Assembly: GCA_937863685.1 (NCBI GenBank)
Contig: CALMGM010000012.1
Location: forward strand, 65,816 to 129,815
Direction of reading: 5' to 3'
DNA: 64,000 nt
Source of the DNA: an uncultured bacterium
GTDB taxonomy: Bacteria > Edwardsbacteria > AC1 > EtOH8
Position numbers and translations under genes: made by a program. Positions within the stretch are counted from its first letter, which is position 1, and every line of letters starts with the position of its first letter. Below, one piece after another: positions 25,176 through 34,055 of this stretch. The notes under the pieces are model-generated. The model worked only from the letters and a program-made list of their open reading frames with translations. It made no database searches and was not told the origin of the DNA.

Positions 25176-25748
25176 TCACTTCCCGATCTCGATATCCACT
25201 ATGGCCGGCGGGATCCGGGGAAAGGTCGATCCCGCATAGCTTTCCCGGGCACGGGTGACCGTCAGCCTTAATTCCACCGAAGCCACCTTCGATATCTCCT
25301 CCCCCCGTATGATCCCGTCCCGGTCGGTATCGGCTGCAACAAAGCACTGCGCGGGGGTCATGGCCATTGCGCTGTCGCACATCGGTTTGTACCTGATCCT
25401 GAATTCCGCCGTTCTTATTCCGACCGCCAGTACCGGCCTTTGATTCATATACAGAAGGCTGTCCTGGTCATCGCGGTATATCGAGACGGTATCGCCGCTC
25501 TGGGCCACTATCAACATCCTCAGTGAATCCCCCTCCAGCCAGCCGAATGATCCGGAAATTTCCCTGTCTAGAGTTTTCAGCGCCTGCTCGGTCTGCAGGT
25601 GCAGTTCATGCTGGACCTGGTTTTTATTGAAAGCCTTGATCATCGGCACCAGCACCCCGAAGATGACCGCCATCACGATCGCAAAAATGGTCAGAGCTAT
25701 TATCGTTTCCAGCAGTGACCAGCCTGGACTATTCTTTCGCATGCTCAT
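25176..25748 (-). CDS. Type IV pilin-like (pseudopilin) protein with an EF-hand-like loop
   Basis: 190 residues. The N-terminus has a prepilin-peptidase site, SPG|WSLLETIIALTIFAIVMAV, with Glu at +5 and a long hydrophobic helix, as in minor pseudopilins (GspH/I/J) of type II secretion or type IV pili. The globular part contains DTDRDGIIRGEEI, a calcium-binding EF-hand/dockerin-like loop. No pilus assembly genes are near, so its machine must be elsewhere. It overlaps the upstream gene by 4 bases (ATGA). Confidence 0.8.
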   Translation of the reverse strand: MSMRKNSPGWSLLETIIALTIFAIVMAVIFGVLVPMIKAFNKNQVQHELHLQTEQALKTLDREISGSFGWLEGDSLRMLIVAQSGDTVSIYRDDQDSLLYMNQRPVLAVGIRTAEFRIRYKPMCDSAMAMTPAQCFVAADTDRDGIIRGEEISKVASVELRLTVTRARESYAGSTFPRIPPAIVDIEIGK

Positions 25749-26368
25749 TCCTTCTTGATTATAAAGCCGCTGTCATTGATGTACAGCCCGTAGGTCTCAT
25801 CTGCGGGATACTGGAAAGCGGCGATCCCGTATGCGGCGTCTATCACCGGCAGTTTGCTGCCGTGTTTCAGCAGGTATCTCCACAGCCCGCGATGGGTACC
25901 GTCGATGACATATCTGCCGGGCCGGATCGAACAAGTGTCCGATTCGTAGCGTCCCGTGAACCGGTCTATCTTGTAATAGGCTCCGGCTCCCAGCCATCTC
26001 AACAGCGGGTTCCAGCGGACGATATAGCCCTCGACCATCCATTGGTCGCCGTTCAGCTCGAAATGGTGTTCCCGGTTTGTTTTGATATCCGAAAAATCCA
26101 TAACTATCGCTTGCTCCTCCTGGCGGGCGATGACGGTCCCGATCCGCTGGTCGTGCAGGTAGCGGTTCAGGGTCTGAACGAACAGCGACAGGAATATAAA
26201 GGCCGCCGAAATTACGGCCAGCACCGCTGAATTTACCAGCAGGTTGAAGGTCCGGCCGGCCCGGGCCTTTCGTTTGACCAGAAGCCTTATCAGATAGATA
26301 AACACCAGCATGGCCAACAGGCCGATCACCAGGCCGATCGAACCGGTGGAAAGGGCGAACTTGTCCAT
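25745..26368 (-). CDS. Uncharacterised inner-membrane protein with two helices
   Basis: 207 residues. Helices at about 10-30 (GLVIGLLAMLVFIYLIRLLV) and 42-64 (LVNSAVLAVISAAFIFLSLF) are followed by a soluble domain (about 75-207) with many aromatic residues (LNGDQWMVEGYIVRW, GAYYKIDRFTGRY) and a C-terminal YGLYINDSGFIIKKE. I do not recognise a function. It is coupled to the neighbours by a 1-base gap upstream and a 4-base overlap downstream. Confidence 0.7.
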   Translation of the reverse strand: MDKFALSTGSIGLVIGLLAMLVFIYLIRLLVKRKARAGRTFNLLVNSAVLAVISAAFIFLSLFVQTLNRYLHDQRIGTVIARQEEQAIVMDFSDIKTNREHHFELNGDQWMVEGYIVRWNPLLRWLGAGAYYKIDRFTGRYESDTCSIRPGRYVIDGTHRGLWRYLLKHGSKLPVIDAAYGIAAFQYPADETYGLYINDSGFIIKKE

Positions 26369-26369
26369 T

Positions 26370-27359
26370 TCATCTCCTCCTTATCAGATAGATCAACAAC
26401 AGGGCCACCAATCCCAGGCAGGCCGCCAGCACCCCCAGGACGGTATATTCCCTGGAGGGATAGACATCAAACCTGCCGGATGGCACTTTATCCAATTTCA
26501 AGCTGTCGGGGCGTTTTGGATTTATCGATAGATAGTATCTCTCTTTATTGTCCTGATAATCGGCAAAATAATCAAACTTATCCTTGCTCTCATAGCCGAT
26601 CAAAACATCGTCATGCCTGACGGGATTGCGCCCGGATATCTGGAAATAGATCCTTCCCTGCCTGTCATGCCTGAACACTTCCCGGGGATAGGTCCCGAAC
26701 AGCTGCGATGATAAAAGCCCTCCTTTCAGGCTGATCTGCAATTCGGTCTCCTGCAGCGATCCATCCCAGGCCCGGGCCTGCTCCAGCAGAAATCCCAAAA
26801 AGAAAGATCGGCGGACGTTGCCTCCCCGGGCCAGTTCCGCCGGGCCGGTCCTCACCGCATATGACAGTCTTAGGGTGTCCAGGCTGTGCGGCGGAACATC
26901 CAACGTCCAAACATACCATTGACTGACAGAATCACGGTACGATTCCGGCAGCGAAAGATATCCGCCATTTGCCCGGAGATCGGCTTCGATGTTTTGTGCC
27001 GGCAGCTCCCGCCCTTTCCAGGATATTTTCAGGTCGAACAGAGAATCCAGCCTGACCACCGAGATCTCATCGTGAGAAAAGCTTCCGCTTTTGGGAAGGC
27101 CCAAAGATATTGCCAGGGGTTTCCCGTTACCGTTCCCGAGGATTATCACCGATTTGACCACCGCCAAGCCGGGATAGAGATCGACCAGTATTGCCTGCCT
27201 TTCCATGGAGGCCAAACCGTATCCGGCACCGCCCTGAGCCGGGACGGGGACAACGGTCCGGCCTATTCCGGCCCCCCGCAGTACCGGGGTGATGGCAAAC
27301 AATTGGTTTGACGATAAAATGGCCAGGGTCAATAAAATGATATTTTTATACCGCTTCAT
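26370..27359 (-). CDS. Uncharacterised exported protein with C-terminal membrane anchor
   Basis: About 329 residues from the ATG at 27359, where a signal peptide begins (MKRYKNIILLTLAILSSNQL). The body is predicted beta-rich and exported, and one helix near the C-terminus (VLGVLAACLGLVALLLIYLI) with an RRR tail would hold it in the inner membrane. An in-frame start at 27437 would overlap the upstream gene but adds a basic stretch with no fit to a signal. No family is recognised. It is co-directional and tightly packed with the gene at 25745, which suggests the two work together. Confidence 0.65.
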   Translation of the reverse strand: MKRYKNIILLTLAILSSNQLFAITPVLRGAGIGRTVVPVPAQGGAGYGLASMERQAILVDLYPGLAVVKSVIILGNGNGKPLAISLGLPKSGSFSHDEISVVRLDSLFDLKISWKGRELPAQNIEADLRANGGYLSLPESYRDSVSQWYVWTLDVPPHSLDTLRLSYAVRTGPAELARGGNVRRSFFLGFLLEQARAWDGSLQETELQISLKGGLLSSQLFGTYPREVFRHDRQGRIYFQISGRNPVRHDDVLIGYESKDKFDYFADYQDNKERYYLSINPKRPDSLKLDKVPSGRFDVYPSREYTVLGVLAACLGLVALLLIYLIRRR

Positions 27360-27433
27360 TGGTTTGATATCCGCATCATTAGAATAATTTCTCCGGATCC
27401 TCCGGGATCTTCGCCTTAAAACTATTGCCGAGA

Positions 27434-29569
27434 TCAAGCCTGCCAGAAATGATCCTCAAAATCCCGGCCCGGCACCTTGACGGCCAGTGGCGCTCCGTCG
27501 GGATGCTTCTCCAGTTCAGCGCCCTCCTGCTCCAGGGTCAGCAGCAGGCTGATGGTCTCCCCGGCCTTGGACCCGGTCAGTTCAAAGGGTATTTTCAGTT
27601 CCACGATCCGGTCCACCGCCATCAGGCAGCCCTCCGGCCCCTGCTGCTCCTTTAGGCTGAAGACCATGGTTCTGCGAACCGGGCTGAGCAGCTCCACGTT
27701 CAATTGGGCATTCCCCAGCGACCTCAGCGATGATCCGGGCGAAGGGTCCAGCCGCAGGTAAAAATTCCCGGCATCGAAACCGAAGTGGACCGATTGGAAA
27801 AAACTCTGGCTGCGGCGCATGGCTCCGCCGTTGATATGGACATCATATCTGCCGCTGCCCGACCATTCGTAGAAGTCGGTGACCCTTCCATCGATGCGGG
27901 GCGACAGGAAAGAAATGGGATCGGTTACCGGATAGCGGCCCGTTCTGGCCTTGGTTATGGGCAGGAATAACTGTTGCGGGACCTCCACTTCCAGCAGTTT
28001 ATACACCTCACGAAGATGCCCCCGGAAAAGTTCGTCGAATTCCTCCAGGTTCTCGCTGGAGAAGTTGCCGCCGTACCACCAGCACCAGTCGCTGCCCTCG
28101 GCGGTGTAGATCTGCTCCATCACTGCGTCATATCTTTCGCGGTTGCCATCCAAAAATTGCTTGCTCGACCGGACCGCCTGGCGGGCCTTGAGCAATTGTT
28201 CCCAGGCGGCATTGTCCTCCTCGGCCCCGATCCATATCCGAAAATCGCTGTTTATCCAGGAGCCGGGAAATAGTTTTGTCAGGACCGGTCCATCCTGCTG
28301 TTGGTCCAAGTACTGACTGAAGGTGCAGCAGGTCAGTTTTTTGCTTGAAGAAAGGCGGCCATACAATTGGTTGAGAAATTCATGCCCGTCATCCGGAAAG
28401 AACTCCCAGACATTCTCCCCGTCCAGTATTATCGGAGCGATATACAGGCCGGCCTCGGTCCCCAGTTTGTCGGCCGAATGCTCCAGCCTGGCCACCAGGT
28501 CGCCCGCCGCCTCGGCCGGGTCCCAGTTGTAGTAATCAAAGCCCAGCTTGTCGGAGATCACCCGGTCCCGGAAGAACAGGCGGCAGTTGCCGAGGCCGTA
28601 AGGACGATAAAGGATCTCGGGATGCACCAGCTCGTGGCCCCGCCTGAGCTGCTGGCCCAGCGACCTTTCCAGAATACCTTCGTCGCTGGCCAGCCAGCGG
28701 ACCCCGGCCCGCTCCATCAGCTCCACCGTCTCCCGGCTGACGCTGCCCTCGGAGGGCCACATCCCGGCCGGCCTCCGGCCGAACACTTTTTCCATGTAGT
28801 CCAGCCCCTTGGTGATCTGGGCGGCGGCGTCCTCCGGAAAAACAAAGGCCGGCGGCAGAGGGGCTCCCGGCATGGATTCCCGGGCGATATTGCTGTCGCA
28901 TAACAAAGGTAATATCGGATGATAATAAGGGGTGGTGGATATCTCTATCTGCCCCGAACCCCAGGCCTTTTCATACAGGGGGATGATGGAGGCCAGAATG
29001 GCCTGCTGGCCTTGCCACAACAAGATTTTGTCGTCCTCGGTATATCCGGAGCCCTTGGCCTTCAAGCGGGCCAGGCGGGGATCGTTTAGGATATGAAGCG
29101 GATCGGTCCAGCAAAGGTTGAACCACACCTGCAGGTCGCGCAGGTCCTGGGCGCTAAAACGCCTGGCAATATCGGCCAGGTCCCCTGGCTTGGGATCCCG
29201 GCCCCGTTTGTTAAGAAGCTCGCGATATCTGGGATGAGGCTCCACCATTGTGGCCCAGTTGGCCATGAAAAAATCCCGCAGCACAAAGACCTTCTCCTCG
29301 TTGCTTAGGTCGGCGGCCGGCTTTTTGCTGACCTCCAGATGCTGGTCGCTGCAGCGCCCCGAGACATAATCCTGCAGCTGTTCCAGCAGCACCGGCACCA
29401 GATTAAAGCTCAGCTTGATATCCGGGTACTGCCGGACGACGGAGAGCATGTCGTAATAGTCCTTCAGGGCATGCAGCCTTACCCACGGTAGGCGAAAAAC
29501 CCTGTTATCCGGCTCCCGGTAACAGGGTTGGTGCATGTGCCACAGAAATGCCACTTTCAGGGGAGGCAT
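27434..29569 (-). CDS. Glycoside hydrolase family 57 protein (amylase/amylopullulanase type)
   Basis: About 711 residues without a signal peptide. The N-terminus MPPLKVAFLWHMHQPCY is the GH57 signature. The nucleophile region is visible in GMWPSEGSVSRETVELM (about residue 270) and the acid/base region in ILDGENVWEFFPDDG (about 381). The C-terminal 200 residues form a beta-sandwich-like part (SGRYDVHINGGAMRRSQSF). Family members act on alpha-glucans, so storage polysaccharide use in the cytoplasm is plausible. I chose 29569 because an upstream extension would run through the coding sequence of the preceding gene; the chosen start leaves a 10-base gap. Confidence 0.9.
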   Translation of the reverse strand: MPPLKVAFLWHMHQPCYREPDNRVFRLPWVRLHALKDYYDMLSVVRQYPDIKLSFNLVPVLLEQLQDYVSGRCSDQHLEVSKKPAADLSNEEKVFVLRDFFMANWATMVEPHPRYRELLNKRGRDPKPGDLADIARRFSAQDLRDLQVWFNLCWTDPLHILNDPRLARLKAKGSGYTEDDKILLWQGQQAILASIIPLYEKAWGSGQIEISTTPYYHPILPLLCDSNIARESMPGAPLPPAFVFPEDAAAQITKGLDYMEKVFGRRPAGMWPSEGSVSRETVELMERAGVRWLASDEGILERSLGQQLRRGHELVHPEILYRPYGLGNCRLFFRDRVISDKLGFDYYNWDPAEAAGDLVARLEHSADKLGTEAGLYIAPIILDGENVWEFFPDDGHEFLNQLYGRLSSSKKLTCCTFSQYLDQQQDGPVLTKLFPGSWINSDFRIWIGAEEDNAAWEQLLKARQAVRSSKQFLDGNRERYDAVMEQIYTAEGSDWCWWYGGNFSSENLEEFDELFRGHLREVYKLLEVEVPQQLFLPITKARTGRYPVTDPISFLSPRIDGRVTDFYEWSGSGRYDVHINGGAMRRSQSFFQSVHFGFDAGNFYLRLDPSPGSSLRSLGNAQLNVELLSPVRRTMVFSLKEQQGPEGCLMAVDRIVELKIPFELTGSKAGETISLLLTLEQEGAELEKHPDGAPLAVKVPGRDFEDHFWQA

Positions 29570-29579
29570 CTTTCCTATC

Positions 29580-30254
29580 TCATCCCGCCGGCGGAAGCAT
29601 GGCCAGGGCCGCCTTGGCTTTCGGAATGTTCTGATCGTCGGGATATTTGCTGATGATGTCCTGATAAACCTCCCGGGCCCGGCTGTAGTTCCCGGCCGCC
29701 CGGTGGCACCGGCCGGAGGCCAGCAGGGCCTGGACCGAAACATAGCTCTGCTTGGGATAGCGCAGGGCTATCTGCAGGTATTCCTCGGCGGCCTTGTTCA
29801 TGTCGCCTGTTTGTTCGTAGCAGGCGGCCACCCCGCTGATGGCGGCTGACATCAAAAGATAACTTTTGGGCTTGGCCTTGACCGCCCGCTGATAATCCTT
29901 GAGAGCCTCCTCCTGGTTCCTGGTCTGGAAATTAAGGTTGCCCAGGTACACCATGGCCTCCTTGGCCGATTCGGTGCTGCCGAAACGCTTGATGATATCC
30001 TCATAGCCCTGACGGGACTGCTGGGCTTCGCCGCTGAACATGGCGGCATGGGCCGATCCCAACAGCAGATTGGCCTCCCGTTCGTTCTTGACCCGGTTCT
30101 GGGCCACGAAGAACAGTCCTATCACGATGATCAGGGCCCCCACCAGGACGGCCAGTATCTCGGTGCTGTAACGCCGGAACAGGTTTATGGTCTTGGCCAT
30201 GTCTTCGGCGAACTCATCATGTTTCAGCCGGTGCTTGCTGATATTGTGCGACAC
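29580..30254 (-). CDS. Single-pass TPR protein, YfgM-like
   Basis: 224 residues: a cytoplasmic N-terminus, one transmembrane helix (TEILAVLVGALIIVIGLFFV, about 31-50) and periplasmic TPR units (AKEAMVYLGNLNFQTRNQEEAL, AAEEYLQIALRYPKQ). This is the layout of YfgM, a periplasmic chaperone-network protein linked to the Sec translocon. Its location in front of a GH57 enzyme gives no more specific clue. Confidence 0.8.
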   Translation of the reverse strand: MSHNISKHRLKHDEFAEDMAKTINLFRRYSTEILAVLVGALIIVIGLFFVAQNRVKNEREANLLLGSAHAAMFSGEAQQSRQGYEDIIKRFGSTESAKEAMVYLGNLNFQTRNQEEALKDYQRAVKAKPKSYLLMSAAISGVAACYEQTGDMNKAAEEYLQIALRYPKQSYVSVQALLASGRCHRAAGNYSRAREVYQDIISKYPDDQNIPKAKAALAMLPPAG

Positions 30255-30370
30255 TTTTAAATTCTCCCTTAAGTTCTATAATGTTTTTATTCCGTCAATG
30301 TATGATTATATATGAATTGACCGGGGACTGTCAAGCCGAATGAATGGAAATGTCCATTGCGATTAAATGC

Positions 30371-30394
30371 AAAAAACCCAGCATAAAGCGGGTT
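30371..30394 (-). terminator. Rho-independent terminator at the end of the RHS remnant locus
   Basis: On the minus strand, AACCCGC, a short loop and GCTGGGTT (one-base bulge) are followed by a TTTTTT run. It lies downstream of the low-GC membrane-protein gene and the second RHS fragment. Confidence 0.65.
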
Positions 30395-30420
30395 AAATAA
30401 TTTAGAGGTTCTGTCTCAGT

Positions 30421-30600
30421 AAAGCCAGTTGCCAAAATCATCAAATAGCATGGCAGTGGTAACTTCGGGAGTGTTGTTGCTAAGGTCTGATATACTGCCC
30501 AATCTGTCAAGGTGGCAATACACTTACCATTGCTACATCATTAATGGTTAAAAGCATGCCGTCCACGTATAGATATTGCACCTTAAGTTCATACCGGAGA
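30421..30600 (-). pseudogene. RHS core fragment, displaced and frameshifted
   Basis: Reading the minus strand, a frame encoding QYLYVDGMLLTINDV is followed, after a one-base frameshift, by YCHLDRLGSISDLSN and then TPEVTTAMLFDDFGNWLY before a stop. This is the HLDRLGS...DDFGN block of RHS/YD-repeat cores. It is a diverged duplicate of the fragment at 31310-31400: about 50 bases match closely at DNA level. It lies downstream of the low-GC membrane protein, as displaced RHS tips often do. Confidence 0.75.
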
Positions 30601-30619
30601 TGAACACCAGCGATCCTTT

Positions 30620-31051
30620 TTATTTAGTTCTAAATATTTTAAGATATATAAATGGCACTACTAACATTACATTACACATTAAAATCACAAATGATTGTTT
30701 AATAAATAATAAGAATTCGGGTTTATTAAATATTGTCCTTTCCTTATTATAACTATTATAAAATTGAGATACTACAATGAGTAATATAATATTTATAAAA
30801 TTAATTGCTACCAATAGTGCTGTTTTTGAATTAGACCCTTTTAGTAATAATATACTCGCTATCAATAATAATAAAGGTATCGAGAAAAGACCTAAAGTTA
30901 AATATAATAACATTATTTTTGAAAGCATACCCGGTATTTTGGGAATTAATAATAACATCATAAATGAACTGGTTCCTAAAATTAGATAATATGCACTTAT
31001 AAGTGCAACCAGAAGTCCGATTACCTTTTCTAAAATGGATAATTTAAACAT
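30620..31051 (-). CDS. Low-GC four-helix membrane protein, possible RHS-associated immunity protein
   Basis: 143 residues, very hydrophobic, with about four membrane helices (VIGLLVALISAYYLIL, LLYLTLGLFSIPLLLLIASILLL, ALLVAINFINIILLIVV, FVILMCNVMLVVPFIYL). Base composition is far more AT-rich than its neighbours, indicating transfer. It starts 8 bases inside the end of the RHS C-terminal fragment, the usual place for an immunity gene. The cognate toxin part is only about 26 residues, so any pair is probably decayed. No homologue is recognised. Confidence 0.6.
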   Translation of the reverse strand: MFKLSILEKVIGLLVALISAYYLILGTSSFMMLLLIPKIPGMLSKIMLLYLTLGLFSIPLLLLIASILLLKGSNSKTALLVAINFINIILLIVVSQFYNSYNKERTIFNKPEFLLFIKQSFVILMCNVMLVVPFIYLKIFRTK

Positions 31052-31400
31052 TAGTTTTCTCCAAATAATATTTTACCAAACTCCGCCCAGCTTTAAAACA
31101 GTTGTAGCCCAAGGTAACAGCCAAATACCAGTACAGGCTCCCGCCCCTGTCCCCTATCGGGTCATTCTGCATAAATCTTCCGAGCTTGGGGTAATACTCC
31201 CTTGCTCTTAGATTGTAAGCATACGCAGGCTTTCCGTCGTACTCCTGCCCGGTAAAGCGACCCCTCTCCCACCTCTCCCCCAATGGGAGAGAGGTTCTTT
31301 AAAGATATACCCAGTACAACCAATTCCCAAAGTCATCAAATAGCATGGCGGTGGTAACTTCGGGGGTGCTATTGCTCATACCCACTATCGTCCCCAGGCC
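31044..31400 (-). pseudogene. RHS repeat-associated core with C-terminal tip, broken by an inserted repeat
   Basis: The minus strand reads LGTIVGMSNSTPEVTTAM, then FDDFGNWLYWVYL, a TAA stop, and in the same frame GRFTGQEYDGKPAYAYNLRA, then YYPKLGRFMQNDPIGD, the hallmark RHS core end. The stop falls in a CCTCTCC/GGAGAGG palindromic repeat (about 31262-31300) that appears to be inserted in the gene. The tip after the core is only about 26 residues (CFKAGRSLVKYYLEKTNV). No upstream YD-repeat shell remains, so this is a remnant. Confidence 0.8.
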
Positions 31401-31410
31401 GTTATACAAG

Positions 31411-31430
31411 GCCCCGCCAAACGGCGGGGC
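31411..31430. terminator. GC-rich hairpin between the ABC ATPase gene and the RHS remnant
   Basis: An 8-bp stem (GCCCCGCC / GGCGGGGC) with an AAAC loop, 30 bases beyond the ATPase stop codon. The T-rich side (GTTTTA) faces the plus strand. It may end the long minus-strand transcript but lacks a U tract in that direction. Confidence 0.6.
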
Positions 31431-31460
31431 GTTTTACTTGAACCGGCTATGATAATAAAA

Positions 31461-32534
31461 CTATCGTATCCTTTGCCCGTCGGACTCCCTGAAGATATGG
31501 GCCTCCTCGGCTTTGAAGTCCAGGTTTATATTGCTGTTCTGGTCCAGCTTCAAATTGCCGTTGATCCGGGCGATGACCTTGTACCCGCCGTCCGATGAAG
31601 CATAAAGCAGCGACTCCCCGCCCAGCTGTTCCACCAGGTCCACCGTGGTTTTTATCCCGTCCTGGGCGACAAAAACGTTCTCCGGACGGATCCCCAGCAT
31701 CACCGGCGTTCCATTCTCTGCGCCGGCGGATAGATGCGGCAGGGGTTTTTCCATCTCCTTGTTTTTAAAAGTGAATTTTCCGCCAACCGACATCAGGCTT
31801 CCGGGGATCAGGTTTATACCCGGGGTGCCGATGAAATTGGCCACGAACAAGTTGGCCGGGTCGTTGTAGATGGCCAGGGGCTCACCAACCTGGTGCAGCC
31901 GGCCGTCCTTGATCACCGCTATCCGGTCCCCCAGGGTCATGGCTTCGGTCCGGTCATGGGTGACGTAGATGGCGGTGGTGTTAAGCTGCTGCTGGAGCCT
32001 TTTAAGCTCGGCCCGGGTCTGGGTCCTGAGCTGGGCATCCAGGTTGGAAAGCGGCTCGTCGAACAAAAATACCTTGGGCGATTTGACGATGGCCCGGGCC
32101 AAAGCCACCCTCTGCCGCTGGCCGCCGGACAGGGCTTTGGGCTTGCGGTCCAGGTATTTTTCCATATCCAGCATCGCGGCAGTCTGAGCCACCTTTTGCT
32201 TGATCAGAGCCTTGTCCATCTTGGCCATCTTGAGCCCAAAGGCGATGTTGTCGAACACCGTCATGTGGGGATATAAAGCATAGTTCTGAAAGACCATGGC
32301 CACATTGCGGTCCTTGGGAGCCACATCATTCACTACGGTATTGTCTATGGACACCTTGCCTTCGGTGATCTCCTCCAGTCCGGCGATCATCCTCAGGATA
32401 GTGGTCTTACCGCAGCCGGACGGGCCCACCAGAACCAGAAATTCTCCGTTACGTATATGCAGGTCCACCCGGCTCACTGCCGTGACCTTTTTGTCATACA
32501 CTTTTGTCAGATTCTCAAGCAATACTTCAGCCAT
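31461..32534 (-). CDS. Carbohydrate/glycerol-3-phosphate-type ABC transporter ATPase (MalK/UgpC family)
   Basis: 357 residues. Walker A GPSGCGKT (37-44), Q-loop MVFQNYALYPHMTVFDNI, signature ALSGGQRQRVALARAI, Walker B VFLFDEPLSNLDAQLR and H-loop YVTHDRTEAMTL. The C-terminal 120 residues form the TOBE/OB regulatory domain typical of the MalK group (VMLGIRPENVFV). It should energise the permeases at 47858-50005, 15 kb upstream, since no other partner is present. It is the last gene of the long minus-strand run. Confidence 0.93.
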   Translation of the reverse strand: MAEVLLENLTKVYDKKVTAVSRVDLHIRNGEFLVLVGPSGCGKTTILRMIAGLEEITEGKVSIDNTVVNDVAPKDRNVAMVFQNYALYPHMTVFDNIAFGLKMAKMDKALIKQKVAQTAAMLDMEKYLDRKPKALSGGQRQRVALARAIVKSPKVFLFDEPLSNLDAQLRTQTRAELKRLQQQLNTTAIYVTHDRTEAMTLGDRIAVIKDGRLHQVGEPLAIYNDPANLFVANFIGTPGINLIPGSLMSVGGKFTFKNKEMEKPLPHLSAGAENGTPVMLGIRPENVFVAQDGIKTTVDLVEQLGGESLLYASSDGGYKVIARINGNLKLDQNSNINLDFKAEEAHIFRESDGQRIR

Positions 32535-32554
32535 GTCACCTATCCTGTTATTTA

Positions 32555-34054
32555 TTAATTAATTGCATTGACACTCAAAAGGTCCAAATAAAAATTTCCC
32601 TTATGGGTCACGTCCAGGGTGCAGCGGCATTTACAATTGACAAAATCCTGATTCTTCTGGCTGGCCATAAGATATTTCAACCAGTATCGATCGCCTGTCC
32701 GGCTGTATCTGGGTAAAAGCAGATTTTCAAAATTGCAGATCTTGGGCTTGTGGTCCGGACCGAAAGGCGCCAGCGAAAGTATATCCGGCAGGATCGGATC
32801 GATCTCATCCAGCCGGGCAAACCTGTGATCTATCCTCTCCGATGGTTTTGATCTTAGGATCAGGCTCTGGTTTTTGATCCCATATTTTTTCAGGGCCTCG
32901 ATCAGTTCCTTCTCCCGGCCCTCCAGGACAGTGAAGCCGGCCGCCGGCTTGTGGCCCCCATGCTGGAGAAAAAAACCTTGCATGACGTTAAGCATGGCAA
33001 CGAAATCGAACGGCTCGAATCCCCGGCATTCCCCGACGGTCAGGCCGTTCTTGCGGCCCAGGATGACCACCGGGTGCCCGGTCCGATCCCTGACCCCGCC
33101 GGCCACCGCTCCCACCAGGCTCCAGGACAGCTGGTCATCGGCCAGCACTTTCAGGGGATTGGGATCGGCCAGGGCCTCATCGGTCTTGGCCGTCACCTCA
33201 TCCTCCATCCGGTTCAGCCAAAGCTGCTCGGCCGAATAAAGCTCCTTCCAACACCCGGGGTCAAAATCACCCCGCAGCAGCTCCAGGGTCTGGTGGCGAA
33301 ATCCCTGGGAATTGCAGGAGGAAAGCAGTCCCACATAGGTCTGGGAGATTATCCTGGGAGACAGGCCCTGGTCGCAGGATATCCCCAGCAGGTCATTCAG
33401 CCGGCCGATGACCGGGTTTGCCTCGATAAAACCCAGTCCAGCCCTGACGATGTGCCAGTTCTCGCCAGTCATCGGCACCCGGTCGGTGATGGTGGCCAAT
33501 GCCGCCCAGGCTGTACGGTGGTGGGGATATTCATTCAGCCAGTCTTCCGACGATCCACCGTCCACTGCGGCCGCCAGATACAGGGCCACCCCGGCCCCGG
33601 CCAAATGGGGAGTGGGCCGGCCCTCCTCCGGGATCTTGGGGTTGAGCAGGCAGGCAGCCTTGGGCAAGCGGGAAGGAAGTTCGTGGTGGTCGGTTATGAT
33701 AAGTTCCAGCCCTTTTGAGGCGGCATATTCCGCCTCATCCATGCTGGAAATGCCGGAATCCACCGTGATCAGCAGAGATACTCCCCGTTCCAGAAGCTGG
33801 TCGATCACTTCCCGGTTCAGGCCGTAATGGGTGGTGGACTTGGGAGGGATGAAATAAATCGCCTCCGCCTTGCCCCGCAGGGCATCCAGCATGATTGCGG
33901 TGCTGGCAATTCCATCGATGTCATCATGGCCCCAGACGGCGATCAGCCGTTTCTCCAGGCAGGCTTGATCTATCGCCCGGGCAGTTTTTTGCAAAGAGGC
34001 CCAGCCGGAGGGATTTGCCGGCTTACCAGAAATATCGAAGATTTCCTCCGGCAT
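32555..34054 (-). CDS. DHH-family single-strand exonuclease / phosphoesterase, RecJ-like
   Basis: About 499 residues. The DHH domain shows the metal-binding motifs WGHDDIDGIAS (Asp44, Asp45, Asp47), LLITVDSGISS and IITDHHELPS. A DHHA1-type motif GGHKPAAGFTV lies near residue 375. RecJ digests single-stranded DNA 5' to 3'; relatives cleave oligonucleotides or cyclic dinucleotides, so the substrate is uncertain. The chosen ATG 34054 lies 1 base after the stop of the upstream barrel gene, and GGAGG is inside the coding start. A longer start at 34102 would overlap that gene. No signal peptide, so it is cytoplasmic. Confidence 0.88.
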   Translation of the reverse strand: MPEEIFDISGKPANPSGWASLQKTARAIDQACLEKRLIAVWGHDDIDGIASTAIMLDALRGKAEAIYFIPPKSTTHYGLNREVIDQLLERGVSLLITVDSGISSMDEAEYAASKGLELIITDHHELPSRLPKAACLLNPKIPEEGRPTPHLAGAGVALYLAAAVDGGSSEDWLNEYPHHRTAWAALATITDRVPMTGENWHIVRAGLGFIEANPVIGRLNDLLGISCDQGLSPRIISQTYVGLLSSCNSQGFRHQTLELLRGDFDPGCWKELYSAEQLWLNRMEDEVTAKTDEALADPNPLKVLADDQLSWSLVGAVAGGVRDRTGHPVVILGRKNGLTVGECRGFEPFDFVAMLNVMQGFFLQHGGHKPAAGFTVLEGREKELIEALKKYGIKNQSLILRSKPSERIDHRFARLDEIDPILPDILSLAPFGPDHKPKICNFENLLLPRYSRTGDRYWLKYLMASQKNQDFVNCKCRCTLDVTHKGNFYLDLLSVNAIN

Positions 34055-34055
34055 G

